Made by a program: the position numbers and the translations under genes
Assembly (NCBI RefSeq): GCF_024464595.1
Contig: NZ_JANHAW010000004.1
Span: forward strand, 1 to 64,000
DNA length: 64,000 nt
Direction of reading: 5' to 3'
Origin: Halobellus litoreus
GTDB lineage: Archaea; Halobacteriota; Halobacteria; Halobacteriales; Haloferacaceae
Shown here: one piece after another, positions 52,340-61,685 of the stretch
How positions within the stretch are numbered: the first letter of the stretch is position 1
Layout: each line of letters opens with the position of its first letter
The notes under the pieces: model-generated
What the model saw: only the letters and a program-made list of their open reading frames with translations
Told to the model about the DNA's origin: nothing
The model's database searches: none

Positions 52340-53713
52340 ATGCCAGAGTCACTCAGCAGGCGTAACTTTGTCAAGTACGGTGGTGCAGCCGCTGCGGCGG
52401 CTGGAATGAGCGGTTGTCTCGGCGGCGGCGGGCAGGAGGGCACCGGCAGCTCCAGTGGTCAAGAGAGTACTACTGGTGGAGGCTCCTCGCTCCAGTGGAT
52501 CGGACCCGCCTACGGGGTGAGGGACGGTCAGGGCGAAAAGTACACCGAGGTGACCGGAAACGGGGTCGAACTAACCACGGCCACCGGTTCGACCGTTCAA
52601 CAGCAGGTCCTGAGCGGCGGTCAAGAGACGATGGACGTGTTTTCGCTAGACACGTCGACCGCATCGGCGCTCACGGTGGACAACGACGCCAGCTATCCGG
52701 TGGATACCGTCGACCTGGATAACTGGTCGGAAGATTCCATTTCGGACCTCTTTTTGAACCCCGGCGAGCGGATTCCACAACTGGAAGAGCAAACGGAGAC
52801 GATCAACCAGGAGGTGTGGGAGAACAAATCGGAGGGATCCCTTCGGCTTCCTCCGTACGCGTACAACTTCGACGCGATCGGCTACAATCCGAAGTACGTC
52901 GACGACGTCTCGAAGTGGAGCGCGCTGTTCGACGACCAGTACGAGGGGGAGGTGCTCGTCAACGGTGCGGCCCCGATCCAGATCCCCCAGACGATGATGC
53001 ACCTCCTTGACAACGATCAGATCGACGGGTCGGTCGGAGAGCTCAACAACCCCACCGAAGACCAACTCGACACGGTCATCGATTACCTAGTCGAGCAGAA
53101 AGCGAACGGACAGTTCAGGTCGACGTGGACCGCCTACGGCAACTCGGTCAACCTAATGGCCGGCGAAGAGGCAGTGATCGGTGATCTTTGGCAGCCCGCG
53201 GCCCTCGACGTCCGTCGTTCCGGAACGCCGTGTGAGTACGCGACGATGAGCGAGGGGGCACAGGGGTATCGGTTCTGGTACGTCGGAATGGCACCACTCA
53301 AACCAGGCGCGTCAGATCGAAACAACCTCGACGCCGCCCACTCGCTGTACAACGACATCCACCTCGGCGCGTGGTTCCCCGGCTACATTCAAAACTGGGG
53401 GTACTCGGTCCCGCACTACCCGAACAAGGAGTTAGTTCGTGACGGCTCCGACAGCAGTGGTGAAGGGATGGGGCCGGAGTACTACGACTGGGCCTACGAA
53501 GGCAAGAAAACCTACGAATCGATCGACGACCCGGCCCTGTTCGATCCGCAGTCGTACGACTGGTCTTCCGAGGAAGGGTCACCCGCATCCGACGGCCAGA
53601 AGCGCGACTGCGGTTCGATCGAAGAGCGCATCAACCGTATCGGATTCTTCCAGATCTGGCCCGACAACGCGGAATATATGCTGGACCGCTGGCAAGAGTT
53701 CCAGAGCGCGTGA
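52340..53713 (+). CDS. Extracellular solute-binding lipoprotein of the ABC importer
   Basis: 457 residues from the ATG at 52340, 25-35 bases after TTATATATTTCC. Tat and lipobox signal SLSRRNFVKYGGAAAAAAGM then SGCLGGGG; lipid anchor on Cys. The mature protein begins with a Gly/Ser linker and is a PotD/spermidine- or iron-type periplasmic binding fold. Followed after 30 bases by a permease gene, so the two form one transcript. Confidence 0.87.
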   Translation: MPESLSRRNFVKYGGAAAAAAGMSGCLGGGGQEGTGSSSGQESTTGGGSSLQWIGPAYGVRDGQGEKYTEVTGNGVELTTATGSTVQQQVLSGGQETMDVFSLDTSTASALTVDNDASYPVDTVDLDNWSEDSISDLFLNPGERIPQLEEQTETINQEVWENKSEGSLRLPPYAYNFDAIGYNPKYVDDVSKWSALFDDQYEGEVLVNGAAPIQIPQTMMHLLDNDQIDGSVGELNNPTEDQLDTVIDYLVEQKANGQFRSTWTAYGNSVNLMAGEEAVIGDLWQPAALDVRRSGTPCEYATMSEGAQGYRFWYVGMAPLKPGASDRNNLDAAHSLYNDIHLGAWFPGYIQNWGYSVPHYPNKELVRDGSDSSGEGMGPEYYDWAYEGKKTYESIDDPALFDPQSYDWSSEEGSPASDGQKRDCGSIEERINRIGFFQIWPDNAEYMLDRWQEFQSA

Positions 53714-53743
53714 GCAATCACGATCAAGACATCCGAACACACT

Positions 53744-54616
53744 ATGAGAAAGATATCACGAGACTCGATATCACTACACGAATCATACCTGCTCGCCGGA
53801 CCCTCGTTGCTCTGGTTCGGCCTCTTCCTGCTGATCCCGCTCGGCGTCATCAGTTACTACAGTTTCCTCACCTACAGTTCGTTCTCGGTGCAGCACACGC
53901 TCACGCTGGAGCCGTGGATCAACGTCGTGACGTCGGCTACGATCCGCGAGGTGTTCCTCGAGACGCTCCTCACCGGGGCGGCCGTGACGCTTCTGACCCT
54001 CGTCTTCGGGTACCCGCTGGCGTACTATCTCCGGTTTTACACCAGTCAGAACGGAGGCATCATCCTCTTGTTGTTCCTCATCATTCCGTTCTGGACCTCG
54101 GGGATCATTCGGACCCTGGGGTGGATTCCGGTTCTTGGGAAGGAGGGCGTAATCAACCAGGTGCTTCTACTGGTCGGTGTTATCGACCAACCGCTCTCTT
54201 GGCTCCTCTTCTCGCCCGTCTCGCAAGTCCTGGGGTATCTTCAGAACTACGTGGTTTTTATGGCCGCCCCGATCTACATCGCGCTCACCCAGGTCGACGA
54301 GGGATTACTCGACGCCTCGGAAACACTACGGGGTGGTCCGGTCGCGACGTTCAGAAGCGTGACCTGGCCGCTTAGCCTGCCGGGCGTAGTCATCGGCTCG
54401 ATCTTCGTGTTCGTCCTCTCGATCGGCAACTTCGCTGTCCCGCAGTTTCTCAGCGGTGGAAGCAGTACGATCTCCACGTTGATTTATACGACAGTGAACC
54501 AGGGGCTGGACTATCCCGCCGCCGCAGCGCTCTCGCTTACGCTGTTGATCGTCATATTCGGGATCGTCTACCTCTCGCTTCGCAGGGTCGACATTACGGA
54601 GCTCGCCCGCGGATAG
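53744..54616 (+). CDS. ABC importer permease (PotB-like)
   Basis: 290 residues, six helices. The EAA-type cytoplasmic loop is DASETLRGGPVATFRSVTWP (about 187-206), after helices typical of the spermidine/putrescine PotB/PotC class (LLAGPSLLWFGLFLLIPLGV at the N-terminus). Pairs with the permease at 59051 on the other strand. Converges with the chaperonin gene. Confidence 0.88.
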   Translation: MRKISRDSISLHESYLLAGPSLLWFGLFLLIPLGVISYYSFLTYSSFSVQHTLTLEPWINVVTSATIREVFLETLLTGAAVTLLTLVFGYPLAYYLRFYTSQNGGIILLLFLIIPFWTSGIIRTLGWIPVLGKEGVINQVLLLVGVIDQPLSWLLFSPVSQVLGYLQNYVVFMAAPIYIALTQVDEGLLDASETLRGGPVATFRSVTWPLSLPGVVIGSIFVFVLSIGNFAVPQFLSGGSSTISTLIYTTVNQGLDYPAAAALSLTLLIVIFGIVYLSLRRVDITELARG

Positions 54617-54669
54617 TCGGGCTGACACGCTTTTGAGCACCCGCCTTTGACGAACGTACCTTCCAGGAA

Positions 54670-56421
54670 TTACTCCCAGATTGTTCGAGAATCGGCGTCT
54701 TCGACGTATTCTTTATGTCGCTCCGCTGGTTCCTGATATACTGCGTCGCCCGTATCCACCGTGTCACCCTCGAACGTCGCATCCAACGCGTCATCGACGC
54801 GAAGGACCAACGTAGTGAGGTCGGTGCCACTCCTGTAGACGCTCTTTTTCGTCGCCGTCGTATCGACGACCCCGGCTTCGAGTGTATCGGTGATGTCGCC
54901 TTCGGGAAGGACGACACCGACGTTTGAGTTCTTTCGGTTCGCTGTCCGGAGATCCGTGACGGTGGCAAGCGGATCCAGTCCGGCGTTGCCGACGAGCGTC
55001 CGGACCAGGCTCTCGAGCGCTGAGGCGTACTCGTTCATCGCGAGCTGGCTTTTCGATCCCTGCGTTTTTGCCGCTCTCCGAACCCGGCGTGCGATAGCCA
55101 TCTCTGTGGCTCCACCACCCGGGACGACTCCCTCCGAAGCGCCGTCTCTCGTAGACTGTGCGGCCGCCAAGACAGCTTTCCGGACCTCACGGGGCGCTTG
55201 CGATTCGAGCTGTCCGAACGTTCCACACAGCAACATCGTGACCGAGTCGGGATCGGTACATCCATCGAACACGACGATGCGCCTGTGTTTCCGACGGTGC
55301 TTTCGCTGTTCGATCTCCCGCTCGACGACGCTGCCGCAATAACCGAGTTGGTCCGAGTCGATGTCGTGGTTGTTCTTGACGATAGTTGCTCCAGTCGCCA
55401 GCGACAACCGCTGTAGATTACGAGGATGGACACGGCGAATTGCCATAATTCCTCTATCGGCCAACAGCTGTTGATAGTGACTGCTAATTCCCATCTGTGT
55501 GAGCACGACGTCGGCACCACTCTGAACGATCTGATCGACGAGCTCTCGTCGCTGATTCGCCGCCGTTCGTTCGAACGTGCCGAGGACGTCCGGTGACTCC
55601 AGTTTGATCTCGAAATCGTCCACCACGTCCGGGTCCTGTAACCCGCCTTGGTCGTGTCCACCCAGCAATAGCACGGTCGCATCCGAAACGCGGCGGGGCA
55701 TATCTTGATGGACCACAGTATTGCGGTCGAGAACTGCTCCTTCGATCAAACGACTATCGCGTATAGAGCCGTAGCGCACCGTCGTAACGTCGAACGAACG
55801 CTCGTTCGGTTCCCCTATCTCCCGAGTAGCAGCCGCGGCGAGCTCCGCGATTTCGTCTCGCATCTTTCCGAAATCATTCCCCGTAAGCGCCGTACGCGCG
55901 GCGTCGACGGCAGAAGCCCTCCCGTCTGCATCCGGTATGTTGGAGGATCGGAGTATACTCTCAACCACCTCAAGGCCCGCACGATAGCCGCTGATGATCT
56001 CCTGTGGATGCAGCCCTTGCTCCAGCAGGCCGACGGCGTTCACGAGCAGCTCACTCGCAAATACGACCTTCGAGCTGACCCCGTCGTAGATATCTTTTCC
56101 GTCGACCGCCGTATCGCCCGGTCGGTACGGACCGACGGACCGCTCGAGTAGTTCACCGACGGGGTGTTCTACCGAAAGGGACTGCAGGAGGTGTGCTCCG
56201 TCGCCGGTCACAGCGTACTCGTCGATCTCTCCCCTCGCGTCCTCACTTTCCCCCGTCGAGGGCGTCTCTAGCAGCAAAACGTCCATCGACTGGGGACCGA
56301 CTGTCGATCTGAACACATCCGCTATCACGTCGATCGCCGATATATTCGCGTGGGGAAATCTGATCGTGGTGGCGGCCGCTCCTGAAGAGCGCCGCGACTG
56401 GCCTTGCGGGTTCGGCTCCAT
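54670..56421 (-). CDS. Divergent group II chaperonin (thermosome-like)
   Basis: 583 residues. Family landmarks: VGPQSMDVLLLE (for GPKGMDK), YAVTGDGAHLLQSL (for VTNDGATIL), VEHPVGELL, IYDGVSSKVVFASELL (for GDGTTTAVVLAGELL), GVVPGGGATEMAIARRV, QLAMNEYASALESLVRTLVG and NAGLDPLATVTDLR. The ATP-site GDGTTT is changed to YDGVSS; the Asp is kept. The apical part is diverged. It sits in the catabolic operon downstream of the zinc-ribbon gene, an unusual location. It may fold the hydantoinase or be a dedicated scaffold. Confidence 0.82.
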   Translation of the reverse strand: MEPNPQGQSRRSSGAAATTIRFPHANISAIDVIADVFRSTVGPQSMDVLLLETPSTGESEDARGEIDEYAVTGDGAHLLQSLSVEHPVGELLERSVGPYRPGDTAVDGKDIYDGVSSKVVFASELLVNAVGLLEQGLHPQEIISGYRAGLEVVESILRSSNIPDADGRASAVDAARTALTGNDFGKMRDEIAELAAAATREIGEPNERSFDVTTVRYGSIRDSRLIEGAVLDRNTVVHQDMPRRVSDATVLLLGGHDQGGLQDPDVVDDFEIKLESPDVLGTFERTAANQRRELVDQIVQSGADVVLTQMGISSHYQQLLADRGIMAIRRVHPRNLQRLSLATGATIVKNNHDIDSDQLGYCGSVVEREIEQRKHRRKHRRIVVFDGCTDPDSVTMLLCGTFGQLESQAPREVRKAVLAAAQSTRDGASEGVVPGGGATEMAIARRVRRAAKTQGSKSQLAMNEYASALESLVRTLVGNAGLDPLATVTDLRTANRKNSNVGVVLPEGDITDTLEAGVVDTTATKKSVYRSGTDLTTLVLRVDDALDATFEGDTVDTGDAVYQEPAERHKEYVEDADSRTIWE

Positions 56422-56563
56422 CGATACGCATTCAACGCCTCATCGCAGACAAATAAATGTTTCTCCGATCTCGCTCAGGATCGGAGACGAACTGAGCTCG
56501 TACTCGGTCCTAACAAGCGTGTAAGCGGGTGCGGGCCTGGCCCGCGTACACGAAGGAGGGTCA

Positions 56564-56746
56564 TCAATCCCGGACCGCACGGATCTCGTGTTCGTTACAC
56601 TCGGGGCAACGCGGGAGATCGATTACTTCCCCGTTCCGTTCGCGACGATCACTGATCCAGTACAGGCCCTGAAAGGGTGGGATGACCGTCCCGCAGTTTT
56701 CACACCGGAACGTATACGCCGGTTCGTCGTCGGGATATCTGGGCAT
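56564..56746 (-). CDS. Small zinc-ribbon protein
   Basis: 60 residues. FRCENCGTVIPPFQGLYWIS and LPRCPECNEHEIRAV give a Cys4 ribbon. Lies 95 bases after HyuA on the same strand. Carboxylase relatives of HyuA/HyuB (acetone, acetophenone) have a small zinc-containing subunit, so this may be the third subunit of the enzyme here. That is an analogy, not a recognised homology. Confidence 0.65.
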   Translation of the reverse strand: MPRYPDDEPAYTFRCENCGTVIPPFQGLYWISDRRERNGEVIDLPRCPECNEHEIRAVRD

Positions 56747-56841
56747 CGTACGTCGGAGTATGGTCGAATTGGCTCATCCGGAAGCCGAGGGCGATTCCAC
56801 GATAACCGGGTCGAAACCCTGACCGGACGAAAGTACGTCCT

Positions 56842-58923
56842 TCAGCGGGTGATTCGGAGTGCGCCGCTCGGGAGCACTTCCGCCTCCCACTCGGGGTTGA
56901 TCACGACGGTGCTGTCGAATTCGTCGACGATAGCGGGACCGTCGATCACGTTGCCCGCCCGGAGTTCCTCGCGTGCATATCTCGGCGTTTCGTACTTCTC
57001 GGGGTCGAGTGACGTCCCGAAGTAGACGGGGTGCGACTTCGTTTCGGCGTGAGAGGGATCCGTCGCCCCGCTTTCGATCTCGACAGGATCGTACTCCACG
57101 CTGTCGGCCGACGCGGCGACGCGGAGGTTCAATACTTCGACCGGATCTTTCTCGAAGTAGTGACCGTACTCCTGCTTGTGCTTCTCTTCGAACTGCTCTC
57201 GGATCCGAGAGCGCCAGTCGCCGTCGGTCCCCGTGTATTCGATGTTTAGTTCGTACCCCTGTCCCTCGTACAGGCAGTCGATAGACTTTCGGAAGACCGC
57301 GTCCTCCTCGACGTCGATTCCGTCGGAGCGTAACTGATCGGCCCCGCGCTGAGTCAACGACTCGATGCGGTCCTCGAGTTCGTCCGCTTCGACGTTCTTC
57401 AGTCGCTTGCTCAGGGTGACCTGGTTGTCGTACTGAATATCGCCGGTCATGAGACCCCGTGCGGAGCCGATGCCGGGCGACGGCGGAATCAGAACTTTGG
57501 AACTTTCGAGCGATTCGGCGAGGTCGACCGTGTGCATCGGCCCTGCTCCACCGAACCCGACGAGCGAGTAATCGCGGGGATCGTACCCCCGCTGCATCGT
57601 CTGCTCGCGTACCGACTGGTACATATTGCTGTTTGCGACGTCGAGGACGGCCAGTGCCGCTTTCTCGACGGTACTGAACCGCTCCTGATCGACCGCATCG
57701 ACTAGCTTGTCATCGATCGCTTTTTCCGAGAGACTGGGATCGATGTCGAGTTCGCCACCGAGGAAGGTCTCCGGATCGATGCGTCCGAGCACGACCTGTG
57801 CGTCGGCGATTGTCGGCTCGTTGTTACCCCGCCCGTAACACGCGGGCCCTGGGTTGGCACCGGCGCTTTTCGGTCCGACGTTGAAGCCCTGTGCCTGGTC
57901 GAACCACGCGATGGATCCGCCCCCACTACCGATGGCTTCGATGTCCAGCATCGGTGTGATGGCGGGGTACTCGCCGATTTCGCTGTCACGCGGGTCTCGC
58001 TCCAAGAGGCGTCCCGGCAAGACCGAAATGTCCGCACTCGTCCCACCCATGTCGAACGTGATCACCTTCTCTTCGTCGGCTGATCGACCAGTGTACTGTC
58101 CCGAAAGTACACCGGCCGCGGGTCCGGAGAGGAGGGTCGTCACCGGCCGCTGACTGGCTTCTCTGATACTCGCCACGCCGCCGTTGGACTGCATGATGAG
58201 CACGTCTGCCCCCTCGAACCCGTAGTCGTTGAGACGCTCCTGTAACCGGTTCAGGTAACTCGACATAACGGGCGCGATACGTGCGTTTATAGCCGTCGTC
58301 GAGAAGCGTTCGTATTCGCGGAACTGCGCCACGACTTCATTCGACGTCGAGACGAAGACGTCCGGGAACTCCTCTTGGATGATCTCTTTCGTGCGGTCTT
58401 CGTGCGTCGTGTCCAGGTACGAGTGGAGGTAACAGACAGCGATCGACTCGACACCCTCCTCGACTAGTTCCGCCGCCGCCTCACGTACCTCGGACTCGTC
58501 TAGCGGCTCGACGATCTTCCCCGGAGGGTAGATCCGCTCGTTGACCGTTTGCCGGTACCGCCGTTCGACCAGCGGCTCCTTCTGATGTTTTATCTCGTGT
58601 TGTACCGAGAACGTGTGCGACTTCCGGTGTCGTCCGATGTGAATCGTGTCCCGGAACCCCTCCGTGGTTATCATCCCGGTCTTCGCACCCTCGTGTTCGA
58701 TCACGGCGTTCGTCCCGACCGTGGTCCCGTGTAGAACGGTGTCGACCTCTCCCGGAGCGATACCAGCCCGTTCACAGACTTCGAGGACCCCGTCCGCGGT
58801 CGACTTCGAGGGATCGTCAGTCGTCGGGAGTTTGTACGTGTGCTCTTCAGTGCCGTCAACCAGGATGATATCGGTATTCGTTCCACCAACGTCTGCGCCA
58901 ATGCGAATAGTACTCTCTGTCAT
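56842..58923 (-). CDS. hyuA: Hydantoinase/oxoprolinase subunit A (HyuA)
   Basis: 693 residues. N-terminal actin-like ATPase: RIGADVGGTNTDIILVDG (phosphate loop, residues 6-23), VLHGTTVGTNAVIEHEGAKT, second phosphate loop VITFDMGGTSADISVLPG (about 288), IEAIGSGGGSIAWFD, and GAGPMHTVDLAESL. The C-terminal part matches the family's HyuA_N/HyuA order. It hydrolyses ATP to drive opening of 5-membered cyclic amides together with HyuB. The partner is 2.8 kb upstream on the same strand. Confidence 0.93.
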   Translation of the reverse strand: MTESTIRIGADVGGTNTDIILVDGTEEHTYKLPTTDDPSKSTADGVLEVCERAGIAPGEVDTVLHGTTVGTNAVIEHEGAKTGMITTEGFRDTIHIGRHRKSHTFSVQHEIKHQKEPLVERRYRQTVNERIYPPGKIVEPLDESEVREAAAELVEEGVESIAVCYLHSYLDTTHEDRTKEIIQEEFPDVFVSTSNEVVAQFREYERFSTTAINARIAPVMSSYLNRLQERLNDYGFEGADVLIMQSNGGVASIREASQRPVTTLLSGPAAGVLSGQYTGRSADEEKVITFDMGGTSADISVLPGRLLERDPRDSEIGEYPAITPMLDIEAIGSGGGSIAWFDQAQGFNVGPKSAGANPGPACYGRGNNEPTIADAQVVLGRIDPETFLGGELDIDPSLSEKAIDDKLVDAVDQERFSTVEKAALAVLDVANSNMYQSVREQTMQRGYDPRDYSLVGFGGAGPMHTVDLAESLESSKVLIPPSPGIGSARGLMTGDIQYDNQVTLSKRLKNVEADELEDRIESLTQRGADQLRSDGIDVEEDAVFRKSIDCLYEGQGYELNIEYTGTDGDWRSRIREQFEEKHKQEYGHYFEKDPVEVLNLRVAASADSVEYDPVEIESGATDPSHAETKSHPVYFGTSLDPEKYETPRYAREELRAGNVIDGPAIVDEFDSTVVINPEWEAEVLPSGALRITR

Positions 58924-59050
58924 AGTCTCTCAATATGTTCAACATTCTATGTCACAGAGACCTGCATTATAAATGTACCGGACGTGGTGGGTCGGCTAGG
59001 AGAGTAGCGCACGACGATGCAACCGGCTTCGCCGGCCTATTATCGGATCG

Positions 59051-59914
59051 TCACTTGCGGCCTCCGTAGAAGATCAGGAGGCTGGCTCCGACAAGCAAAA
59101 ATGTCGACATCACAGTGGTGAAGCTCCCGAGTGCGAAAAGCTCCGGGGTTGCTCTTTTCGATGCCGCGATGCTGAAGATCTGGATAGGCATCGTGTTCGC
59201 TTGTCCGACCACGAGGAGGCTGCGGGTGGCCTCGTTGTACGATAGCGTGAACGCGAAGACGGCTGCGCCGAGCACGGTGGGCCCGATCTGTGGAAGAATC
59301 ACTTCCCGGAACACCGTCCAGTTCGACGCCCCCATCACACGCGCCGCCTGCTCGTTACGGGCCAAATGTGGCGGAATACCCGCCAGGAGTACGATTACGG
59401 CGAACGGGAGCGCCCAGACCACGTGCACCGGAATCGAGAGCCACAGACTCTTGTCCAATCCGAGCAACTCGTTGAAAAACAGCGTCGCTCCGACTCCGTA
59501 CGTGATACCGGGGGTGATGATCCCCAGCAGCAGTATATAGAGAATCGTCTTCCGCCCTCGGAACTCGTAACGGTAGGCGAGGGCGGCCGCAGTGCTCAAT
59601 GCGGTCGTGATCACCGTCACGACGAGTGCCACCTTGAGTGAGCGTACGATGGAGGACGTCACCGCCTCGTTAGCGAACAGTTCGGCGTACCACGAGGTCG
59701 TGACCGCGACGAACGGGAACGTTAGACCACCTTCGTTGAACGAGAACGCGATGAGTGAGATGATCGGGACGTAAATATACGCCGCGATCAGTATCGCGTA
59801 GGCGACCAGAACGGTTCGCAACGAGACTGCTGCCGATACCTTCTGGAAGCCGTTTCTGAGGGCCCCACCTGTGGACGAATCACTTGCTGTCTCCGCGTAG
59901 GATGCGCTCGCCAT
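59051..59914 (-). CDS. ABC importer permease (PotC-like)
   Basis: 287 residues from the ATG at 59914. Six helices; EAA loop NEQAARVMGASNWTVFREVI (about 188-207). Opposite strand to the other permease and binding protein but obviously part of the same importer. It sits between the amidohydrolase and hyuA genes, tying transport to catabolism. Confidence 0.88.
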   Translation of the reverse strand: MASASYAETASDSSTGGALRNGFQKVSAAVSLRTVLVAYAILIAAYIYVPIISLIAFSFNEGGLTFPFVAVTTSWYAELFANEAVTSSIVRSLKVALVVTVITTALSTAAALAYRYEFRGRKTILYILLLGIITPGITYGVGATLFFNELLGLDKSLWLSIPVHVVWALPFAVIVLLAGIPPHLARNEQAARVMGASNWTVFREVILPQIGPTVLGAAVFAFTLSYNEATRSLLVVGQANTMPIQIFSIAASKRATPELFALGSFTTVMSTFLLVGASLLIFYGGRK

Positions 59915-60154
59915 CTTGTGATGATAAGACACATCAAGGATAATAAGTCTATGCCTCTCGTACGCACGATCAGCGGGAACGACTCGGACGACTACACGGT
60001 TTCACTGACTTTTGCCGCTGAGGTCGCCTTTCAGAGCTCTAGAAGCGCGCCCGTTCGGAGTGCCCTCCGGTCTCCTCCGTGTGGCGGGCTCTCGATAGAC
60101 GTTTCCGACGTACAGAAAAACGTGGGCCTCTCGCTCCGGCGTTCCCAATATATC

Positions 60155-61327
60155 CTATTCGGTCACCACGTCGCCGTCTGCGACGACTACCGAGGGCGAG
60201 CCGGTGACGTCGATGTCGGCGAGAGGATCGTCGGCGAATCCCACGATGTCCGCCGGCGTCGCTTCCTCTATGACGCCCAGTTCGGGGCGGCCGAGCTCCT
60301 CCGCAGGTGTGCTCGTCGCGGCCGTGAGCGCCTCTTCTTCGGTCATTCCACCATCCACCAGGCAGCGGAGTTCGTGGTGCAGCGCCGGATGGGGAATGTT
60401 TGGCGATCCGGCGTCGCTTCCCGCCAAGATGCGAACGTCGCTTTCGATCGCCTCTTCGAAGACCTCCCAGTGGCGATCGGATACTCTTTGCGCGTTCTCG
60501 TAGGCGTACTGTGGGATGTCGCCTTCTCCTTCGGCCACGGTCTTGTAGATGTAGAGCGTCGGTTCGTAGGCGATGTCCTTCTCGACCATCTCCTCCAGAC
60601 TCTCGCTCGTCATCAGGTTCCCGTGCTCCAGGGTATCCACTCCCGCCTCTATGGAGTTCTCGATCCCCTCGGTCCCGACAGCGTGGACGGCGACGGGGAT
60701 ATCGAACCGATGGGCCTCATCTACAGCAGCGATTACCTCTTCGCGAGAGAGTTCCGACATCCCTGGATCCTCGCCCACGGCCTGCCCGTAGACGCCACCG
60801 GTCGCGCTGATCTTGATCACACGTGCGCCCTTGTCTCGCTGCTTTCGAACGCTGGAGCGAACGGCGTCGACCCCGTCGCTTTCCATCCCCCAGAACGGGT
60901 CGTGACCGCCGCTGATGATGATCGTCTGACCACTCGCGTAGATCCTCGGCCCCGTAATATTCCCCTGGCGGGAGGCGTCGGCGACGCTGATGGCAATGTC
61001 GTGTGTGCTTCCGATATCCCTGACGGTCGTCACGCCGCCTTCGACCTGTTCGCGAGCCATCGCGACCGCGTGAATGGTCTGTTCCTGTTCGGACTGCCGT
61101 CTGAGGGTGGCGACCGGATCGCCCGTACCGTCCCACACCAAGTGGACGTGGAGATCGATGAGACCCGGTGTGATGAGTTCGACCTCCTTGACGTCCACCG
61201 CAGGCCCCGGCTTCTCGTCGTACACTCCTTCGATCTCGTCGTCCTCGACGGCGACCCACTTGCCCCGTTGTCGACCACGCTTTGCGTCCCACACGTCACC
61301 GAACAGTAGCAGCTCGTATTCGCTCAT
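60155..61327 (-). CDS. Amidohydrolase (imidazolonepropionase/Xaa-Pro dipeptidase-like)
   Basis: 390 residues. Complete binuclear metal set: GLIDLHVHLVWDGTG (HxH, about 58-60), ARVIKISATGGVYG (the bridging Lys), VAVHAVGTEGIE and DTLEHGNLM (two His), and RILAGSDAGSP (Asp, about 313). The HxH...K...H...H...D order and length fit type I amidohydrolases acting on cyclic amides or dipeptides. Between hyuB and the permease in a same-strand cluster, so it probably acts on the next or previous intermediate. Confidence 0.88.
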   Translation of the reverse strand: MSEYELLLFGDVWDAKRGRQRGKWVAVEDDEIEGVYDEKPGPAVDVKEVELITPGLIDLHVHLVWDGTGDPVATLRRQSEQEQTIHAVAMAREQVEGGVTTVRDIGSTHDIAISVADASRQGNITGPRIYASGQTIIISGGHDPFWGMESDGVDAVRSSVRKQRDKGARVIKISATGGVYGQAVGEDPGMSELSREEVIAAVDEAHRFDIPVAVHAVGTEGIENSIEAGVDTLEHGNLMTSESLEEMVEKDIAYEPTLYIYKTVAEGEGDIPQYAYENAQRVSDRHWEVFEEAIESDVRILAGSDAGSPNIPHPALHHELRCLVDGGMTEEEALTAATSTPAEELGRPELGVIEEATPADIVGFADDPLADIDVTGSPSVVVADGDVVTE

Positions 61328-61685
61328 TATGTTGCTCCGTTGACTATCATTTCTTTAGCACTGATCGTTCGACATACGCAGCTATTCACTGGCATACACT
61401 GTGACATAATTTAACTAATTATATTAATTTTTCGCTGGAAACGCCCGTCCGTCGTCTAAAGGAGAGACACGAAAGCCGACGGCTGACGTCCCCAGAAACG
61501 AAAGGCGGTGCGTCGACGTTTCGACACCACGCGCACTCACTAAAACGGCGTCACGGTCACGCTGCCGATTCGGAATCGGGTCACGCCCGGTCCTCCGAAG
61601 CGTCGTCGTCGGCTGTGGCCCCGATATTTTGCCACCTCGTTCTATCATTAGCGGCTCACCGATGAGGAATCTCGATCTGCGTCCC
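61328..61685. other. Intergenic stretch between amidohydrolase and hyuB
   Basis: 358 bases without a gene. An AT-rich block (ATAATTTAACTAATTATATT, about 61405-61424) is a likely promoter for the amidohydrolase and downstream genes. The rest is G+C rich and uninformative. Confidence 0.45.

Noticed and set aside
59918-61309. 463-residue plus-strand frame over the amidohydrolase
   Set aside because: The minus-strand frame carries every amidohydrolase metal motif; the plus frame is an antisense reading.
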